64,000 nt of DNA from CAMLJR01 sp964500675 (GTDB lineage Bacteria; Pseudomonadota; Gammaproteobacteria; Pseudomonadales; CAMLJR01): positions 620,001-684,000 of the forward strand of contig CAZCNY010000001.1 of assembly GCA_964500675.1 (NCBI GenBank), given 5' to 3'. The translations under genes were made by a program, and so were the position numbers. The notes under the pieces were generated by a model. The model was not told the DNA's origin, did not search any database, and saw nothing but the letters and a program-made list of their open reading frames with translations. Below, one piece after another: positions 1-8,417 of the stretch (the first letter of the stretch is position 1; each line of letters starts with the position of its first letter).

Positions 1-179
1 TCGTCGCCGTGCTGGTAAAAGAAGGCGATTCCGTCAAAGCCGGCCAGCCCGTGCTCGTCACCGAGGCGATGAAAATGGAGGCCGAGATTCAGGCGCCGAT
101 CGATGGCAAAGTCACGGGAATTTTCGTCGCGAAAGGCGACCGCGTGACGCCCGGTGAAGTGTTGATTGAAATCGACTAA
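1..179 (+). CDS. C-terminal end of a biotin-carrier carboxylase/decarboxylase subunit (partial)
   Basis: Only the last 58 codons are inside the window; the reading frame enters at base 3 and stops at TAA 177-179. The peptide is a biotinyl/lipoyl-attachment domain: the biotinylated lysine sits in EAMKME, followed by the typical second half with GKVTGIFVAKGDRVTPGE. Such a domain closes the alpha subunit of oxaloacetate decarboxylase (OadA), pyruvate carboxylase subunit B, and acyl-CoA carboxylase alpha chains. The short C-terminus ending directly after the carrier fold looks most like OadA/PycB, but the catalytic part lies outside the window, so the enzyme cannot be named safely. purE starts 46 bases later on the same strand; no clear terminator separates them. 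Confidence 0.85.
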   Translation, partial: VAVLVKEGDSVKAGQPVLVTEAMKMEAEIQAPIDGKVTGIFVAKGDRVTPGEVLIEID

Positions 180-225
180 ACTGCCCCCCTGCAAAAATTC
201 TCGCGATTAACAGGTTGAAAATATA

Positions 226-729
226 ATGAGCGCATTGGTCGGCGTGATCATGGGTTCCCAATCCGATTGGGAAACGCTGCAACATACGGTCGCCACACTC
301 GAACAATTCGCGATCCCACATGAAGTGCGCGTGGTCTCCGCGCATCGCACGCCCGATTTATTATTTGCATACGCCGAGCAGGCCGCCGCTCGCGGGATCG
401 AAGTGATTATCGCGGGCGCGGGCGGCGCGGCGCATTTACCCGGCATGTGCGCGGCAAAAACGCATCTGCCTGTGCTCGGCGTGCCGGTGCAATCGTCGAT
501 GCTGAGCGGCATCGATTCACTGCTGTCGATCGTGCAAATGCCTGCGGGTGTTCCCGTCGCAACACTTGCGATCGGCAAAGCCGGCGCGATTAACGCGGCA
601 TTGTTAGCCGCGAGCATTCTCGGCAACAAATATCCACAGTATGCGGATCAATTGAAAAAATTTCGCGCCGAACAAACTCAAACAGTGCTCGACAATCCCG
701 ATCCGCGTGCCCAAGGTAAAACGAAATGA
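226..729 (+). CDS. purE: N5-carboxyaminoimidazole ribonucleotide mutase PurE
   Basis: 167 aa, the normal length for class I PurE. It converts N5-CAIR to 4-carboxy-AIR in cytosolic purine synthesis. Visible family marks are the N-terminal VIMGSQSDWET phosphate-binding loop (residues about 7-17), VSAHRTPD with the catalytic histidine (about 38-45), and the IAGAGGAAHLPGM loop (about 62-74). The gene overlaps purK by the four bases ATGA (726-729), so the two are translationally coupled. The PurE-then-PurK order is that of the two-step bacterial pathway. Confidence 0.97.
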   Translation: MSALVGVIMGSQSDWETLQHTVATLEQFAIPHEVRVVSAHRTPDLLFAYAEQAAARGIEVIIAGAGGAAHLPGMCAAKTHLPVLGVPVQSSMLSGIDSLLSIVQMPAGVPVATLAIGKAGAINAALLAASILGNKYPQYADQLKKFRAEQTQTVLDNPDPRAQGKTK

Positions 730-1811
730 AAATCGGCGTGATCGGCGGCGGCCAGCTCGGACGCATGCTCGCACTCGCGGGCCATCCGCTCGGCATGCAA
801 TTCGTGTTTCTCGATCCCGCACCCGATGCATGCGCGAATGTACTCGGCGAACATCTGTGCGCGGATTATTCGGATACGCAACATTTGCGCATGCTTGCCG
901 ACGAATGCGATGTCGTCACATTTGAATTCGAAAACGCGCCGGCCGATACCGTCGCTTTTCTCTCGCAATTCGTGCCCGTGTATCCACCCGCACAAGCGCT
1001 GCGCACCGCGCGCGATCGCCTGCTCGAAAAAAATCTGTTTCGCGAGCTAAACATCGCGACACCGAATTTCGCCAATATCGAATCACCAACCGACCTCGTC
1101 AATGCGGTGAAAACGATCGGCCTGCCCGCCGTGTTAAAAACGCGTCAGCTCGGCTATGACGGCAAAGGTCAAAAAGTTTTACGCACGGCGAGCGATGTCG
1201 ATGGCGCCTTCGCCGCGCTCGGCAACGTGCCGTGCCTGCTCGAAGGCTTCGTGAATTTTTCCGGCGAAGTTTCATTGATTGCGGTGCGCGGGCGCAATGG
1301 CGACACGCGCTTCTATCCGCTCGTGCACAACACGCATCGCGACGGCATTTTGCGTCTATCCGTCGCCAGCACGAATCATCCACTGCAAGCGCTCGCACAA
1401 GATTACGCCCAACGCGTACTCGACAAACTCGATTATGTCGGCGTGCTCGCGTTTGAATTTTTCGAAATCAACGGCGGCCTCACCGCCAACGAAATCGCTC
1501 CGCGCGTACACAACTCCGGCCACTGGACCATCGAAGGCGCCGAGTGCTCACAATTCGAAAATCATCTGCGCGCCGTTGCGGGTTTACCACTCGGCTCGAC
1601 CGCGAAAGTCGGCGAAAGCGCGATGGTGAATTTCATCGGCAGCATTCCCCCGCTCGAACAACTCGCCGCCTTAGAAAATTGCCACCCACATATTTATGGA
1701 AAAGCATTTAAGCCCGGACGCAAGGTTGGGCATGCGACGCTGCGCTGCGTAAATCGCGAAACGTTGGAAGAAAGTATTTGTGAGGTTGAGGCGTTGTTGC
1801 CGAGGAAATAA
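726..1811 (+). CDS. purK: N5-carboxyaminoimidazole ribonucleotide synthase PurK
   Basis: 361 aa ATP-grasp enzyme that carboxylates AIR with bicarbonate and ATP to give N5-CAIR, the substrate of PurE. It starts with the nucleotide-binding loop IGVIGGGQLGRMLALAG (residues 3-19). ATP-grasp signatures include the KTRQLGYDGKGQ loop (about 138-149), the EGFVNF/EVSLIA strand and the metal-binding NEIAPRVHNSGHWT stretch (about 255-268). Length and C-terminus are normal. The start overlaps the purE stop by four bases. The 3' end marks a change in base composition: the following FRG gene is distinctly richer in A+T. Confidence 0.97.
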   Translation: MKIGVIGGGQLGRMLALAGHPLGMQFVFLDPAPDACANVLGEHLCADYSDTQHLRMLADECDVVTFEFENAPADTVAFLSQFVPVYPPAQALRTARDRLLEKNLFRELNIATPNFANIESPTDLVNAVKTIGLPAVLKTRQLGYDGKGQKVLRTASDVDGAFAALGNVPCLLEGFVNFSGEVSLIAVRGRNGDTRFYPLVHNTHRDGILRLSVASTNHPLQALAQDYAQRVLDKLDYVGVLAFEFFEINGGLTANEIAPRVHNSGHWTIEGAECSQFENHLRAVAGLPLGSTAKVGESAMVNFIGSIPPLEQLAALENCHPHIYGKAFKPGRKVGHATLRCVNRETLEESICEVEALLPRK

Positions 1812-1821
1812 GTTTCTGGCT

Positions 1822-2649
1822 ATGAAAATTCTGAAAGTAAATACATGGGAAGAAGTAAAATCAGCTTTTCGCCAAGTCGAAGAAGACCGGGCTCACCAAG
1901 CCGAAGTACAAAATCTTCAGCTACAACCATCTTCATTTCTTTACAGAGGTCAAAGTAACGCAAGGTGGACTTTGCAAACTACTCTAGAACGGATGGTAAA
2001 AGAGCCTGTTTCTTTGGACGAATACTATCGAACCATTCTTGTAGCGAGACCGCAGGTAGAAGCTTTCAGCAATAACAGATGGGATTTAATGGGGCTGCAA
2101 GATTACGAAAAATGGGCAAGCTCGCGCTCCGATCTATTTTGGCCAGATTTTCCAGGCTACGAATACATGATTTATTTGAGACATCACGGCTTTCCTTCGC
2201 CGCTGATGGATTGGACAGAGTCCCCATATGTGGCCGCATATTTTGCTTATTCAAATATTCCAACGGACTCAAATGAAGTTTCTATTTATTGTTATTCTGA
2301 GTACCTTGGATCAGGTAAATCTTGGAGCGGTGGCGAGCCATTAATTACCACAAAAGGGCCTTACGCCAGGAGTCATAAACGACACTTCCTACAACGATGT
2401 CATTATACATTATGCTCGAAATTAGTCGGTGGAACCCTTCAGTACGATAGTCATGAAGCTGTTTTCCAAAAAGACGATCAAACACAAGATCTTCTTTGGA
2501 AGATTATAGCTCCGAGCTCAAGCGCACCTGAAGCCCTAAAAGACCTAGACTCGATGAACGTAAACGCCTTGTCATTAATGGGTTCTGAAGATTCTCTTAT
2601 CCAAACATTAGCGACTAGAATTTATGTAATAGACCATGCAAAAAAATGA
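1822..2649 (+). CDS. FRG-domain protein
   Basis: 275 aa from ATG 1822 (MKILKVNTWEEV); an in-frame earlier ATG at 1780 lies inside purK and is unlikely. The N-terminal half carries the pattern that defines the FRG family (PF08867): LYRGQSNARWTL (residues about 37-48), then LRHHGFPSPLMDWTESP (about 117-133) and AAYFAY. FRG proteins are uncharacterised; they are scattered among bacteria and phages, often on accessory DNA. The gene is visibly AT-richer and uses different codons (many AAA, ATT, TTT) from purK before it and arsA after it, which suggests recent transfer. It is followed by truncated copies of a GNAT gene and a stem-loop element rather than by a functional partner. A toxin or defence role is possible but unproven. 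Confidence 0.85.
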   Translation: MKILKVNTWEEVKSAFRQVEEDRAHQAEVQNLQLQPSSFLYRGQSNARWTLQTTLERMVKEPVSLDEYYRTILVARPQVEAFSNNRWDLMGLQDYEKWASSRSDLFWPDFPGYEYMIYLRHHGFPSPLMDWTESPYVAAYFAYSNIPTDSNEVSIYCYSEYLGSGKSWSGGEPLITTKGPYARSHKRHFLQRCHYTLCSKLVGGTLQYDSHEAVFQKDDQTQDLLWKIIAPSSSAPEALKDLDSMNVNALSLMGSEDSLIQTLATRIYVIDHAKK

Positions 2650-2681
2650 GGTTGTCCCTCACCTAATAACTTAAAACAAAT

Positions 2682-2744
2682 TTCTGCCAAAACAACGCCC
2701 GCCCGAAATCTTCTTGCAACTGATAGCCCTCAAATCCCAGCTCG
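2682..2744 (-). pseudogene. Truncated 3' end of a GNAT gene, copy A
   Basis: About 63 bases nearly identical (I count roughly 3 differences) to the 3' end of the intact GNAT gene at 7908-8417, in the same leftward orientation. Read on the minus strand it gives GFEGYQLQEDFGRALFWQ, the C-terminal motif of that protein. The copy breaks off where the stem-loop element at 2744-2810 begins. It has no start codon and cannot make a protein. Confidence 0.85.
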
Positions 2745-2810
2745 TAGGGCGCAATAACATTGCGCCACCCTCGCAAAACGGCGCAATGCCCTTCGGTTAT
2801 TGCGCCCTAC
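2744..2810. repeat. REP/MITE-like inverted repeat element
   Basis: A 67-base palindromic unit. The outer arms GTAGGGCGCAATAAC (2744-2758) and GTTATTGCGCCCTAC (2796-2810) are perfect 15-bp reverse complements. Inside, ATTGCGCC (2759-2766) pairs with GGCGCAAT (2780-2787) around a 13-nt loop, leaving an 8-nt bulge (2788-2795). Structure and GTAGGGCGCAAT ends resemble the small non-coding repeats common in proteobacterial genomes. It sits between two truncated GNAT copies. It lies too far from the FRG stop, and lacks a T-run, to be a classic terminator. Confidence 0.85.
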
Positions 2811-2819
2811 AAAATCACC

Positions 2820-2912
2820 TTCTGCCAAAACAACGCGCACCCGAAATCTTCTTGCAACTGATAGCCCACAAATCCCAACTAGCGATACAGCGCCTTCGCG
2901 CTCAAATTATTC
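2820..2912 (-). pseudogene. Truncated 3' end of a GNAT gene, copy B
   Basis: A second reversed copy of the GNAT 3' end. It starts with the same TTCTGCCAAAACAACGC as copy A but extends further, through the part encoding the LYRELGF helix and the NNL stretch. It is more diverged: an in-frame stop interrupts the YRELGF region (CTAGCGATACAG on the plus strand). Similarity fades at about 2912. The sequence from there to the start of the cytochrome b561 gene at 3066 shows no gene. Confidence 0.75.
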
Positions 2913-3065
2913 TTAAATTGTGCAAATTTAAGGATCAATATCGGTCCTTGATCTGAATCAATAGCGCATGCGTGAAAGACTCTTAAGGTTTCCCAGCACC
3001 AATCGAAGGGAATCTACGATAAAGACCATACGTGCTATACCCGTTGCACTCGTGGGCATAACCAC

Positions 3066-3641
3066 ATGAGAAAAGACAGCATGACAAACGGCAGTATGAC
3101 AAAAAACAGCGCAACTAAATTTAGCCCTCTATCCATCGGACTGCATTGGTTAATGCTGTTACTGCTCGTGGCCGTGTACGCCACGATGGAGCTGCGTGGA
3201 ATTTTCCCCAAGGGTAGCGCGCCTCGCGACGCCATGAAAATGTGGCACTACATGCTCGGTTTGACAGTTTTTGTTTTGGTCTGGATGCGTCTTGTTGCGC
3301 GATTGATCTATGCGACCCCCGCCATTCAAGCGACGCCACCGAAATGGCAGACCTATTTGGCGTTGACGATACATATCGCACTTTATGCGCTGATGATTGC
3401 GATGCCATTGCTCGGCTGGACAATATTGAGTGCGGAGGGAAAACCGATTCCATTTTTTGGCCTGCAATTACCCGCGCTGGTTGCTGAAAATAAAGTGCTC
3501 GCGGATCAAGTCATGGAGGTCCACGAAAATATCGGCACTGTCGGTTATTTCTTGATTGGCGCACATACCGTAGCAGCGCTGTTTCACCACTATATCGTGC
3601 GTGATAACACGCTGCGGCGAATGTTGCCGTTTAATAAATAA
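3066..3641 (+). CDS. Cytochrome b561 family membrane protein
   Basis: 191 aa, four predicted membrane helices. It belongs to the prokaryotic di-heme cytochrome b561 family (CybB/YodB type), which moves electrons between quinone and small oxidants such as superoxide in the inner membrane. Helix 1 carries GLHWLMLLLLVAVYATMELRG (heme-ligand His in SIGLHW); further histidines are MWHYMLG, the EVHENIG loop and the GAHTVAALFHHY helix, giving the usual two-heme ligand set. Starts at 3066, 3081 or 3096 are all in frame and none has a strong ribosome-binding site. The stop is 9 bases before arsA, so the two genes probably form an operon. Confidence 0.9.
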   Translation: MRKDSMTNGSMTKNSATKFSPLSIGLHWLMLLLLVAVYATMELRGIFPKGSAPRDAMKMWHYMLGLTVFVLVWMRLVARLIYATPAIQATPPKWQTYLALTIHIALYALMIAMPLLGWTILSAEGKPIPFFGLQLPALVAENKVLADQVMEVHENIGTVGYFLIGAHTVAALFHHYIVRDNTLRRMLPFNK

Positions 3642-3650
3642 GGCAAGCCG

Positions 3651-5420
3651 ATGTTACCCTCTTTTCTCAAAAACCCTCCGCGTCATTTATTTTTCACGGG
3701 AAAGGGTGGCGTCGGTAAAACCTCGCTCGCAACAGCAACAGCCATCGCACTGGCCGATGCGAAAAATAAGGTGCTGTTAGTCAGCACCGATGCCGCGTCC
3801 AATCTCGATGAAATGCTCGGCATCGAATTACGCAACACAGCGGTTTCGGTTCCTGACGTACCGACGCTTTGGGTTATTAATATCGATCCCGATGTGGCCG
3901 CCGAATCTTATCGACAGCGTGTGCTCGCGCAAATGGGCGACGATGCGAGCACGGAAGAGTTATCGACGGTGCGCGAACAACTGTCGGGGGCATGCACCAC
4001 CGAGATTGCCGCGTTCGATGAATTCACCGCGTTATTGTCCGCCGATACCGATCACTACGATCACATTGTTTTTGATACGGCACCAACCGGGCATACTTTG
4101 CGTTTGCTGAGCCTGCCCAAAGCATGGACCGGATTTTTAGCAGGCAATGATCGCGGCGCCTCCTGCTTAGGTCCACACTCGGGGTTGAAAATGCAGGAGG
4201 CACGCTTTAAAACAGCACTTAACACGCTCGGTGATTCGCAACAGACCGCAGTGGTTTTAGTCACGCGACCGGATAAAGGCGCAATTGCCGAAGCCGCTCG
4301 CACCACCACTGAATTAAATTTGTTAGGACTCAACAATCAGCGACTCGTGGTGAACGGTGTATTTCACGCGACTGCTCGCAACGATGCAGTTGCACTCGCG
4401 ATTGAATCGCTCGGTCAACAAGCCCTGGCAGAAATGCCCATCACACTACGCGCTTTACCCACCGACGAAATTCCATTGCGCTCTTTCGACACCGTGGGTT
4501 TACCCGCGCTGCGCGCATTTTTTAACTCGGAGTTGAATCCGCAAACCAACTCCACTAACTCCATTTCCTTCACTCATCACGACACAAAGCTGAAACAACT
4601 CGTCGATGAGTTAGCGACGACCGGCAAAGGTTTGATCATGGTGATGGGCAAGGGTGGTGTTGGGAAAACCACGATTGCGGCAGCGTTGGCTATCGGTCTG
4701 GTGCAGCGCGGCAAAAGCGTGCATTTAAGTACCACCGATCCCGCCGCGCATGTGGCGATGGCCATCAATGGCGATCTGCCCGGACTGCAGGTCAGCCGCA
4801 TCGATCCCAAAGTGGAAACCGAACACTACGTCGAAAAAATAATGGCAGCACGATCGCCCGGTCTTGATGCTGAAGGTCAAGCATTACTGCGCGAAGATTT
4901 ACGCTCACCGTGCACGGAAGAAGTTGCGGTATTTCATGCATTTTCGCGCATCGTCAATGAAGCGCGCAGCGCATTTGTCGTACTGGATACTGCGCCCACG
5001 GGACACAGCCTGCTGCTGATCGATGCGACTGGCGCTTATCATCGACAAATACTGCATGGACTTGATGCCTCAAGCACGGCTCGCGTCATCACACCCTTAA
5101 TGCGATTGCAGGACCCGGCGTATACGCGCGTCATTCTGGTAACACTACCGGAAACCACACCGGTATCGCAGGCCGCAGAACTGCAAGACGATTTACGGCG
5201 CGCGCAGATCGAACCTTATGCCTGGGTCGTCAACAAAAGCATTCTCACCGCAGGCACACGTGACCCATTGTTATCCGCACGACTCGATGGCGAACTCAGA
5301 CAAATCAAACGTATTGAAAATGGGCTCGCAAAACGTATCTTTATGGTGCCGTGGCGCACTACTTCACCCATCGGAATAAGCGAACTGACTCAGCTTGTAA
5401 CCGAGCGCGCAAGCAATTAA
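3651..5420 (+). CDS. arsA: ArsA-type arsenite-stimulated ATPase, two-domain
   Basis: 589 aa with the internal duplication typical of bacterial ArsA: P-loops GKGGVGKTSLATATA (residues 17-31) and GKGGVGKTTIAAALA (about 328-342), and two DTAPTGH switch motifs (FDTAPTGHTLRLL at 141-153; LDTAPTGHSLLLI in the second half). Cysteines in GACTTEIAAF (C115), ASCLGP (C172) and SPCTEEVAVF match the three metalloid-binding cysteines of plasmid ArsA (C113, C172, C422). ArsA normally drives the ArsB arsenite efflux pump in the inner membrane. Here no arsB, arsD or arsR is adjacent; the only operon partner is the upstream cytochrome b561. AAGG precedes the ATG. A Get3/TRC40-like targeting role is an alternative. 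Confidence 0.9.
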   Translation: MLPSFLKNPPRHLFFTGKGGVGKTSLATATAIALADAKNKVLLVSTDAASNLDEMLGIELRNTAVSVPDVPTLWVINIDPDVAAESYRQRVLAQMGDDASTEELSTVREQLSGACTTEIAAFDEFTALLSADTDHYDHIVFDTAPTGHTLRLLSLPKAWTGFLAGNDRGASCLGPHSGLKMQEARFKTALNTLGDSQQTAVVLVTRPDKGAIAEAARTTTELNLLGLNNQRLVVNGVFHATARNDAVALAIESLGQQALAEMPITLRALPTDEIPLRSFDTVGLPALRAFFNSELNPQTNSTNSISFTHHDTKLKQLVDELATTGKGLIMVMGKGGVGKTTIAAALAIGLVQRGKSVHLSTTDPAAHVAMAINGDLPGLQVSRIDPKVETEHYVEKIMAARSPGLDAEGQALLREDLRSPCTEEVAVFHAFSRIVNEARSAFVVLDTAPTGHSLLLIDATGAYHRQILHGLDASSTARVITPLMRLQDPAYTRVILVTLPETTPVSQAAELQDDLRRAQIEPYAWVVNKSILTAGTRDPLLSARLDGELRQIKRIENGLAKRIFMVPWRTTSPIGISELTQLVTERASN

Positions 5421-5463
5421 AAACCCAGTGACGACAGCACACAACTTTTTGTCCCGCTTACAC

Positions 5464-5600
5464 TTTTTTTTGCAAAAACAACGCGCGCCCAAACGCCTCC
5501 TGTAACTGATAGCCCTCAAATCCGAGCTCGCGATACAGTGCCTGCGCACCTAGATTATTTTCGAGCACTTCAAGCGTGAGTTTGCAGTAGCTGCACTTGC
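5464..5600 (-). pseudogene. Truncated 3' end of a GNAT gene, copy C
   Basis: About 137 bases matching the last 45 or so codons of the intact GNAT gene, again leftward. On the minus strand it reads KLTLEVLENN, then AQALYRELGFEGYQLQ, then FGRALFLQK, with several substitutions relative to the intact copy. No upstream half of the gene is present and there is no start codon. It lies 43 bases after the arsA stop, so each of the three accessory blocks here ends in a GNAT 3' end. Confidence 0.85.
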
Positions 5601-5753
5601 CCCCACTGGATATATTGATCATCACATTGACAACGCTTTAAGCTGCTAGACTACTTCCAATCGATAAAAGCAATATTGGATCATCACGGAGGCACATCAT
5701 TGCGCGGCGCTCTTTAAGGCCATTCAATGACTAGTCGCAGCAGGAGAAGTCAC
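5601..5753. other. Non-coding leader before the hybrid kinase
   Basis: After GNAT copy C, about 150 bases without a credible gene lead to the kinase. They contain a loosely repeated TATATTGATCATCACATTG / CAATATTGGATCATCAC word (about 5610-5690). I see no clear promoter hexamers. The kinase ribosome-binding site AGGAG is at about 5740. Confidence 0.4.
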
Positions 5754-7880
5754 ATGGATTTTAGGGATTTTGAGCGAATTTTTGACAGCGCGCCGCATCC
5801 ATATCTGATCCTTTATCCCGATGAACAATTTACTATCGCAGCCGTTAATCAGCATTATCTCAATGCAACCGAAACCCGCAGAGACGATATTGTCAACCGG
5901 CCACTGTTCGAAGTTTTCCCCGACGATCCCAACGACTTGGGCACAAGCAGTACACAGGATTTGAGAATTTCTCTCCAACGCGTTCTGCGCGATCGGGCTC
6001 GCGATGTCATGGGGGTACAAAAATACGATATAAGAAACTCCTCCGGCGATTTCGAAACAAAGTATTGGAGCCCAGTAAATACCCCAGTATTTAATGATGA
6101 TAACGAAATTTATCTCATCATCCATCACGTCGAAGACGTCACCGAATTCATGCTGATGCAGCAACAAGTATCAGCTCAGCAGCCGCAGAAAAATGCACCT
6201 GAATACGCCAGCCTCCAGCACATGGAAGCCGAAATCCTAAATCGTGCCAATCAAGTAAAAGAGGCAAATCGGCAACTCATGATGGCGAAACGCGAACTGG
6301 AACAACGCGGCGATGAACTGACACAACTCAACGAACAACTGAAACAACAATCAAAAGCAAAAAGTGAATTTGTTGCGAATATGAGTCATGAAATCCGCAC
6401 GCCGCTCCACGGCGTGTTGGGCATGACCGAGCTGCTGCAAAGAACCGCGCTGGACGATGCTCAACGCACTTACACCAAGACGATCCAAAGTGCTGGAAAA
6501 ACTTTGCTGGCCGTCATCAACGACATTCTCGATTTTTCTAAGGTCGAAGCGGGGAAAATGCAACTCGCAGAACAGCCGTTCGATTTGACGGAGACGATAG
6601 AAGAGGTTATTTCGCCATTTCGCGCCAGTATCAGCTCCAACATCGCTCTAGTAGCCTCAATCGCACCAGAAACACCGATTAATCTGCTTGGCGATGCCAC
6701 TCGTCTGCAACAGGTAATAGGTAATCTGATTAGCAATGCTTTTAAATTCACGGAAAGCGGAAAAGTAGAATTACGCGTCGAGCCGCTCACGATCGAGCCA
6801 CACCAAGTGCAGCTGCTCTTTAAAATCAGCGATACAGGAATCGGTATCACCGACGCCGATCAAAAACGTTTGTTTCAAGCGTTTAATCAAGTGGAACAAA
6901 AACAACGCCGTTACGGTGGAACCGGCTTGGGTTTATTTATTTGCCAGCAACTGATACAGCTCATGCGCGGCGAAATCCATGTATCCAGCGCGCTGGGCCA
7001 GGGTTCAACTTTCTGGTTTTCGATATGGCTTCCGCGCATCGCTCACGCACCGAGTAAACCTGTCGATGCTGATCTCACTGGCAAGAAACTGCTGGCTGTC
7101 GACGACAGAGAAGATTTCCTGCACATAATTAGTGAACAGGCGCGCTCATTAGGTATGGAGGTTACTGCCCTCAGAAATCCATCGGCGACATCGAGCACTG
7201 CATTACAGTTGATTCCTGATGTGATCACCATCGATTGCGACATGCCCGGCATGAATGGTTTTGATCTCGATCGGCAGTTGGCAAATCAGCCTGAGCTCGC
7301 GACTATACCGCGCGTTTTATTAACCGCGTCGAGCATACTGCCCGACAACCGCGAGCTATCACAGACCGGTTTTACTGCAGCCCATGTGAAACCTACATCC
7401 GCAGTGCAACTGCACACGATTCTATCGGTCACCTTATTAGGACGAAGCCGGAGTCAGCAAACAAATCCAAATGGCATAACCCACTTACCCGTCTTTACCA
7501 ACAAAAAGGTATTGGTTGCCGATGACAACATCATCAATCGGCAGGTAATTGCCGGCATGCTAAAACAATTGGGCGTTACTGCTGACATTGTCGATGATGG
7601 AGTTCCGGTCATTCAGCTCGCAACCGATGCCACACTTCACTTCGACGCCATTTTTCTGGACTGCGAAATGCCGGGCGTGAGCGGCTATCATGCCGCACAG
7701 GCGATCCGGCGTTTTGAGGGCGCCACCGGCAGACCTCCCATCCCCATCATTGCACTCACCGCTCACGCGATGGAAGAATACAGACAACGCAGTATTGAAG
7801 CCGGCATGAATGATCATCTCAGCAAACCGATTAGCATGGCCATGCTGCAAGCTGCACTGTCTCGACACCTGAATACGTGA
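5754..7880 (+). CDS. Hybrid sensor histidine kinase (PAS-HisKA-HATPase-REC-REC)
   Basis: 708 aa from ATG 5754, chosen because AGGAGAAG lies just upstream; an earlier in-frame ATG (5727) has no such site. A PAS-like sensor (residues about 1-130) and a coiled coil (about 150-200) lead to the HisKA box NMSHEIRTPLHGVLGM with phospho-acceptor H212. The ATPase shows NLISNAFKFTESG, DTGIGI and YGGTGLGLFICQQL. Two receiver domains follow: the first with TIDCDMPGMNGFD (about 430-560), the second with VADDN and FLDCEMPGVSG (about 580-700). There are no membrane segments, so it is cytosolic. There is no HPt domain, so the phosphate must go to a separate HPt protein or stop on the receivers. No partner regulator is adjacent. 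Confidence 0.93.
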   Translation: MDFRDFERIFDSAPHPYLILYPDEQFTIAAVNQHYLNATETRRDDIVNRPLFEVFPDDPNDLGTSSTQDLRISLQRVLRDRARDVMGVQKYDIRNSSGDFETKYWSPVNTPVFNDDNEIYLIIHHVEDVTEFMLMQQQVSAQQPQKNAPEYASLQHMEAEILNRANQVKEANRQLMMAKRELEQRGDELTQLNEQLKQQSKAKSEFVANMSHEIRTPLHGVLGMTELLQRTALDDAQRTYTKTIQSAGKTLLAVINDILDFSKVEAGKMQLAEQPFDLTETIEEVISPFRASISSNIALVASIAPETPINLLGDATRLQQVIGNLISNAFKFTESGKVELRVEPLTIEPHQVQLLFKISDTGIGITDADQKRLFQAFNQVEQKQRRYGGTGLGLFICQQLIQLMRGEIHVSSALGQGSTFWFSIWLPRIAHAPSKPVDADLTGKKLLAVDDREDFLHIISEQARSLGMEVTALRNPSATSSTALQLIPDVITIDCDMPGMNGFDLDRQLANQPELATIPRVLLTASSILPDNRELSQTGFTAAHVKPTSAVQLHTILSVTLLGRSRSQQTNPNGITHLPVFTNKKVLVADDNIINRQVIAGMLKQLGVTADIVDDGVPVIQLATDATLHFDAIFLDCEMPGVSGYHAAQAIRRFEGATGRPPIPIIALTAHAMEEYRQRSIEAGMNDHLSKPISMAMLQAALSRHLNT

Positions 7881-7907
7881 CATTAAAAATCATATTTTTC
7901 ACATTTT

Positions 7908-8417
7908 TTACAGTGCTTTTTGCCAAAACAACGCCCGCCCGAAATCTTCTTGCAACTGATAGCCCTCGAACCCCAGCTCGCGATACAAAGCCTGCGCGTC
8001 GATATTATTTTCGAGCACTTCGAGTGTGAGTTTGCAGCAGCCGCGTTCGCGCGCGACGTTTTCGATTTCTTTTATCAACGCGCGACCTACTCCACGCCGA
8101 CGCCAATTCGCGGTGACGGCAATATCGTGAATATTGATTAACGGTTTGGCACGAAACGTCGAGAGTGTTTCAAACGTGTTGAGCAAACCGATCGGTTCGT
8201 CTGCGGCGAAAGCGAGTAATGACAATGCCGACGGTGCGCGCTGCAACGCGGGAATCAATTCGGCTTTTACAGCGTCGGCTAACGGCTCACCGCCACCGCT
8301 CGGGCCGCTCGCATATTCGTCGAGCAGCTCGATAATGGCACGGGCATGAGCGGCGTTGCGGTAATCGGCGCGAACGATTTGCCAGGCGGCAGCGGAGTCG
8401 GTCACTTTGAGCCTCAT
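7908..8417 (-). CDS. GNAT family N-acetyltransferase
   Basis: 169 aa, full length. The acetyl-CoA binding motif A is NWRRRGVGRALIKEIE (about residues 100-115), followed by CCKLTLEVLENN and the C-terminal AQALYRELGFEGY helix-strand typical of small-molecule or ribosomal-protein acetyltransferases. The substrate cannot be told from sequence. It faces the hybrid kinase convergently (27 bases apart) and is divergent from guaD. Three decayed copies of its 3' end lie at 2682-2744, 2820-2912 and 5464-5600; this is the only intact copy in the window. Confidence 0.92.
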   Translation of the reverse strand: MRLKVTDSAAAWQIVRADYRNAAHARAIIELLDEYASGPSGGGEPLADAVKAELIPALQRAPSALSLLAFAADEPIGLLNTFETLSTFRAKPLINIHDIAVTANWRRRGVGRALIKEIENVARERGCCKLTLEVLENNIDAQALYRELGFEGYQLQEDFGRALFWQKAL

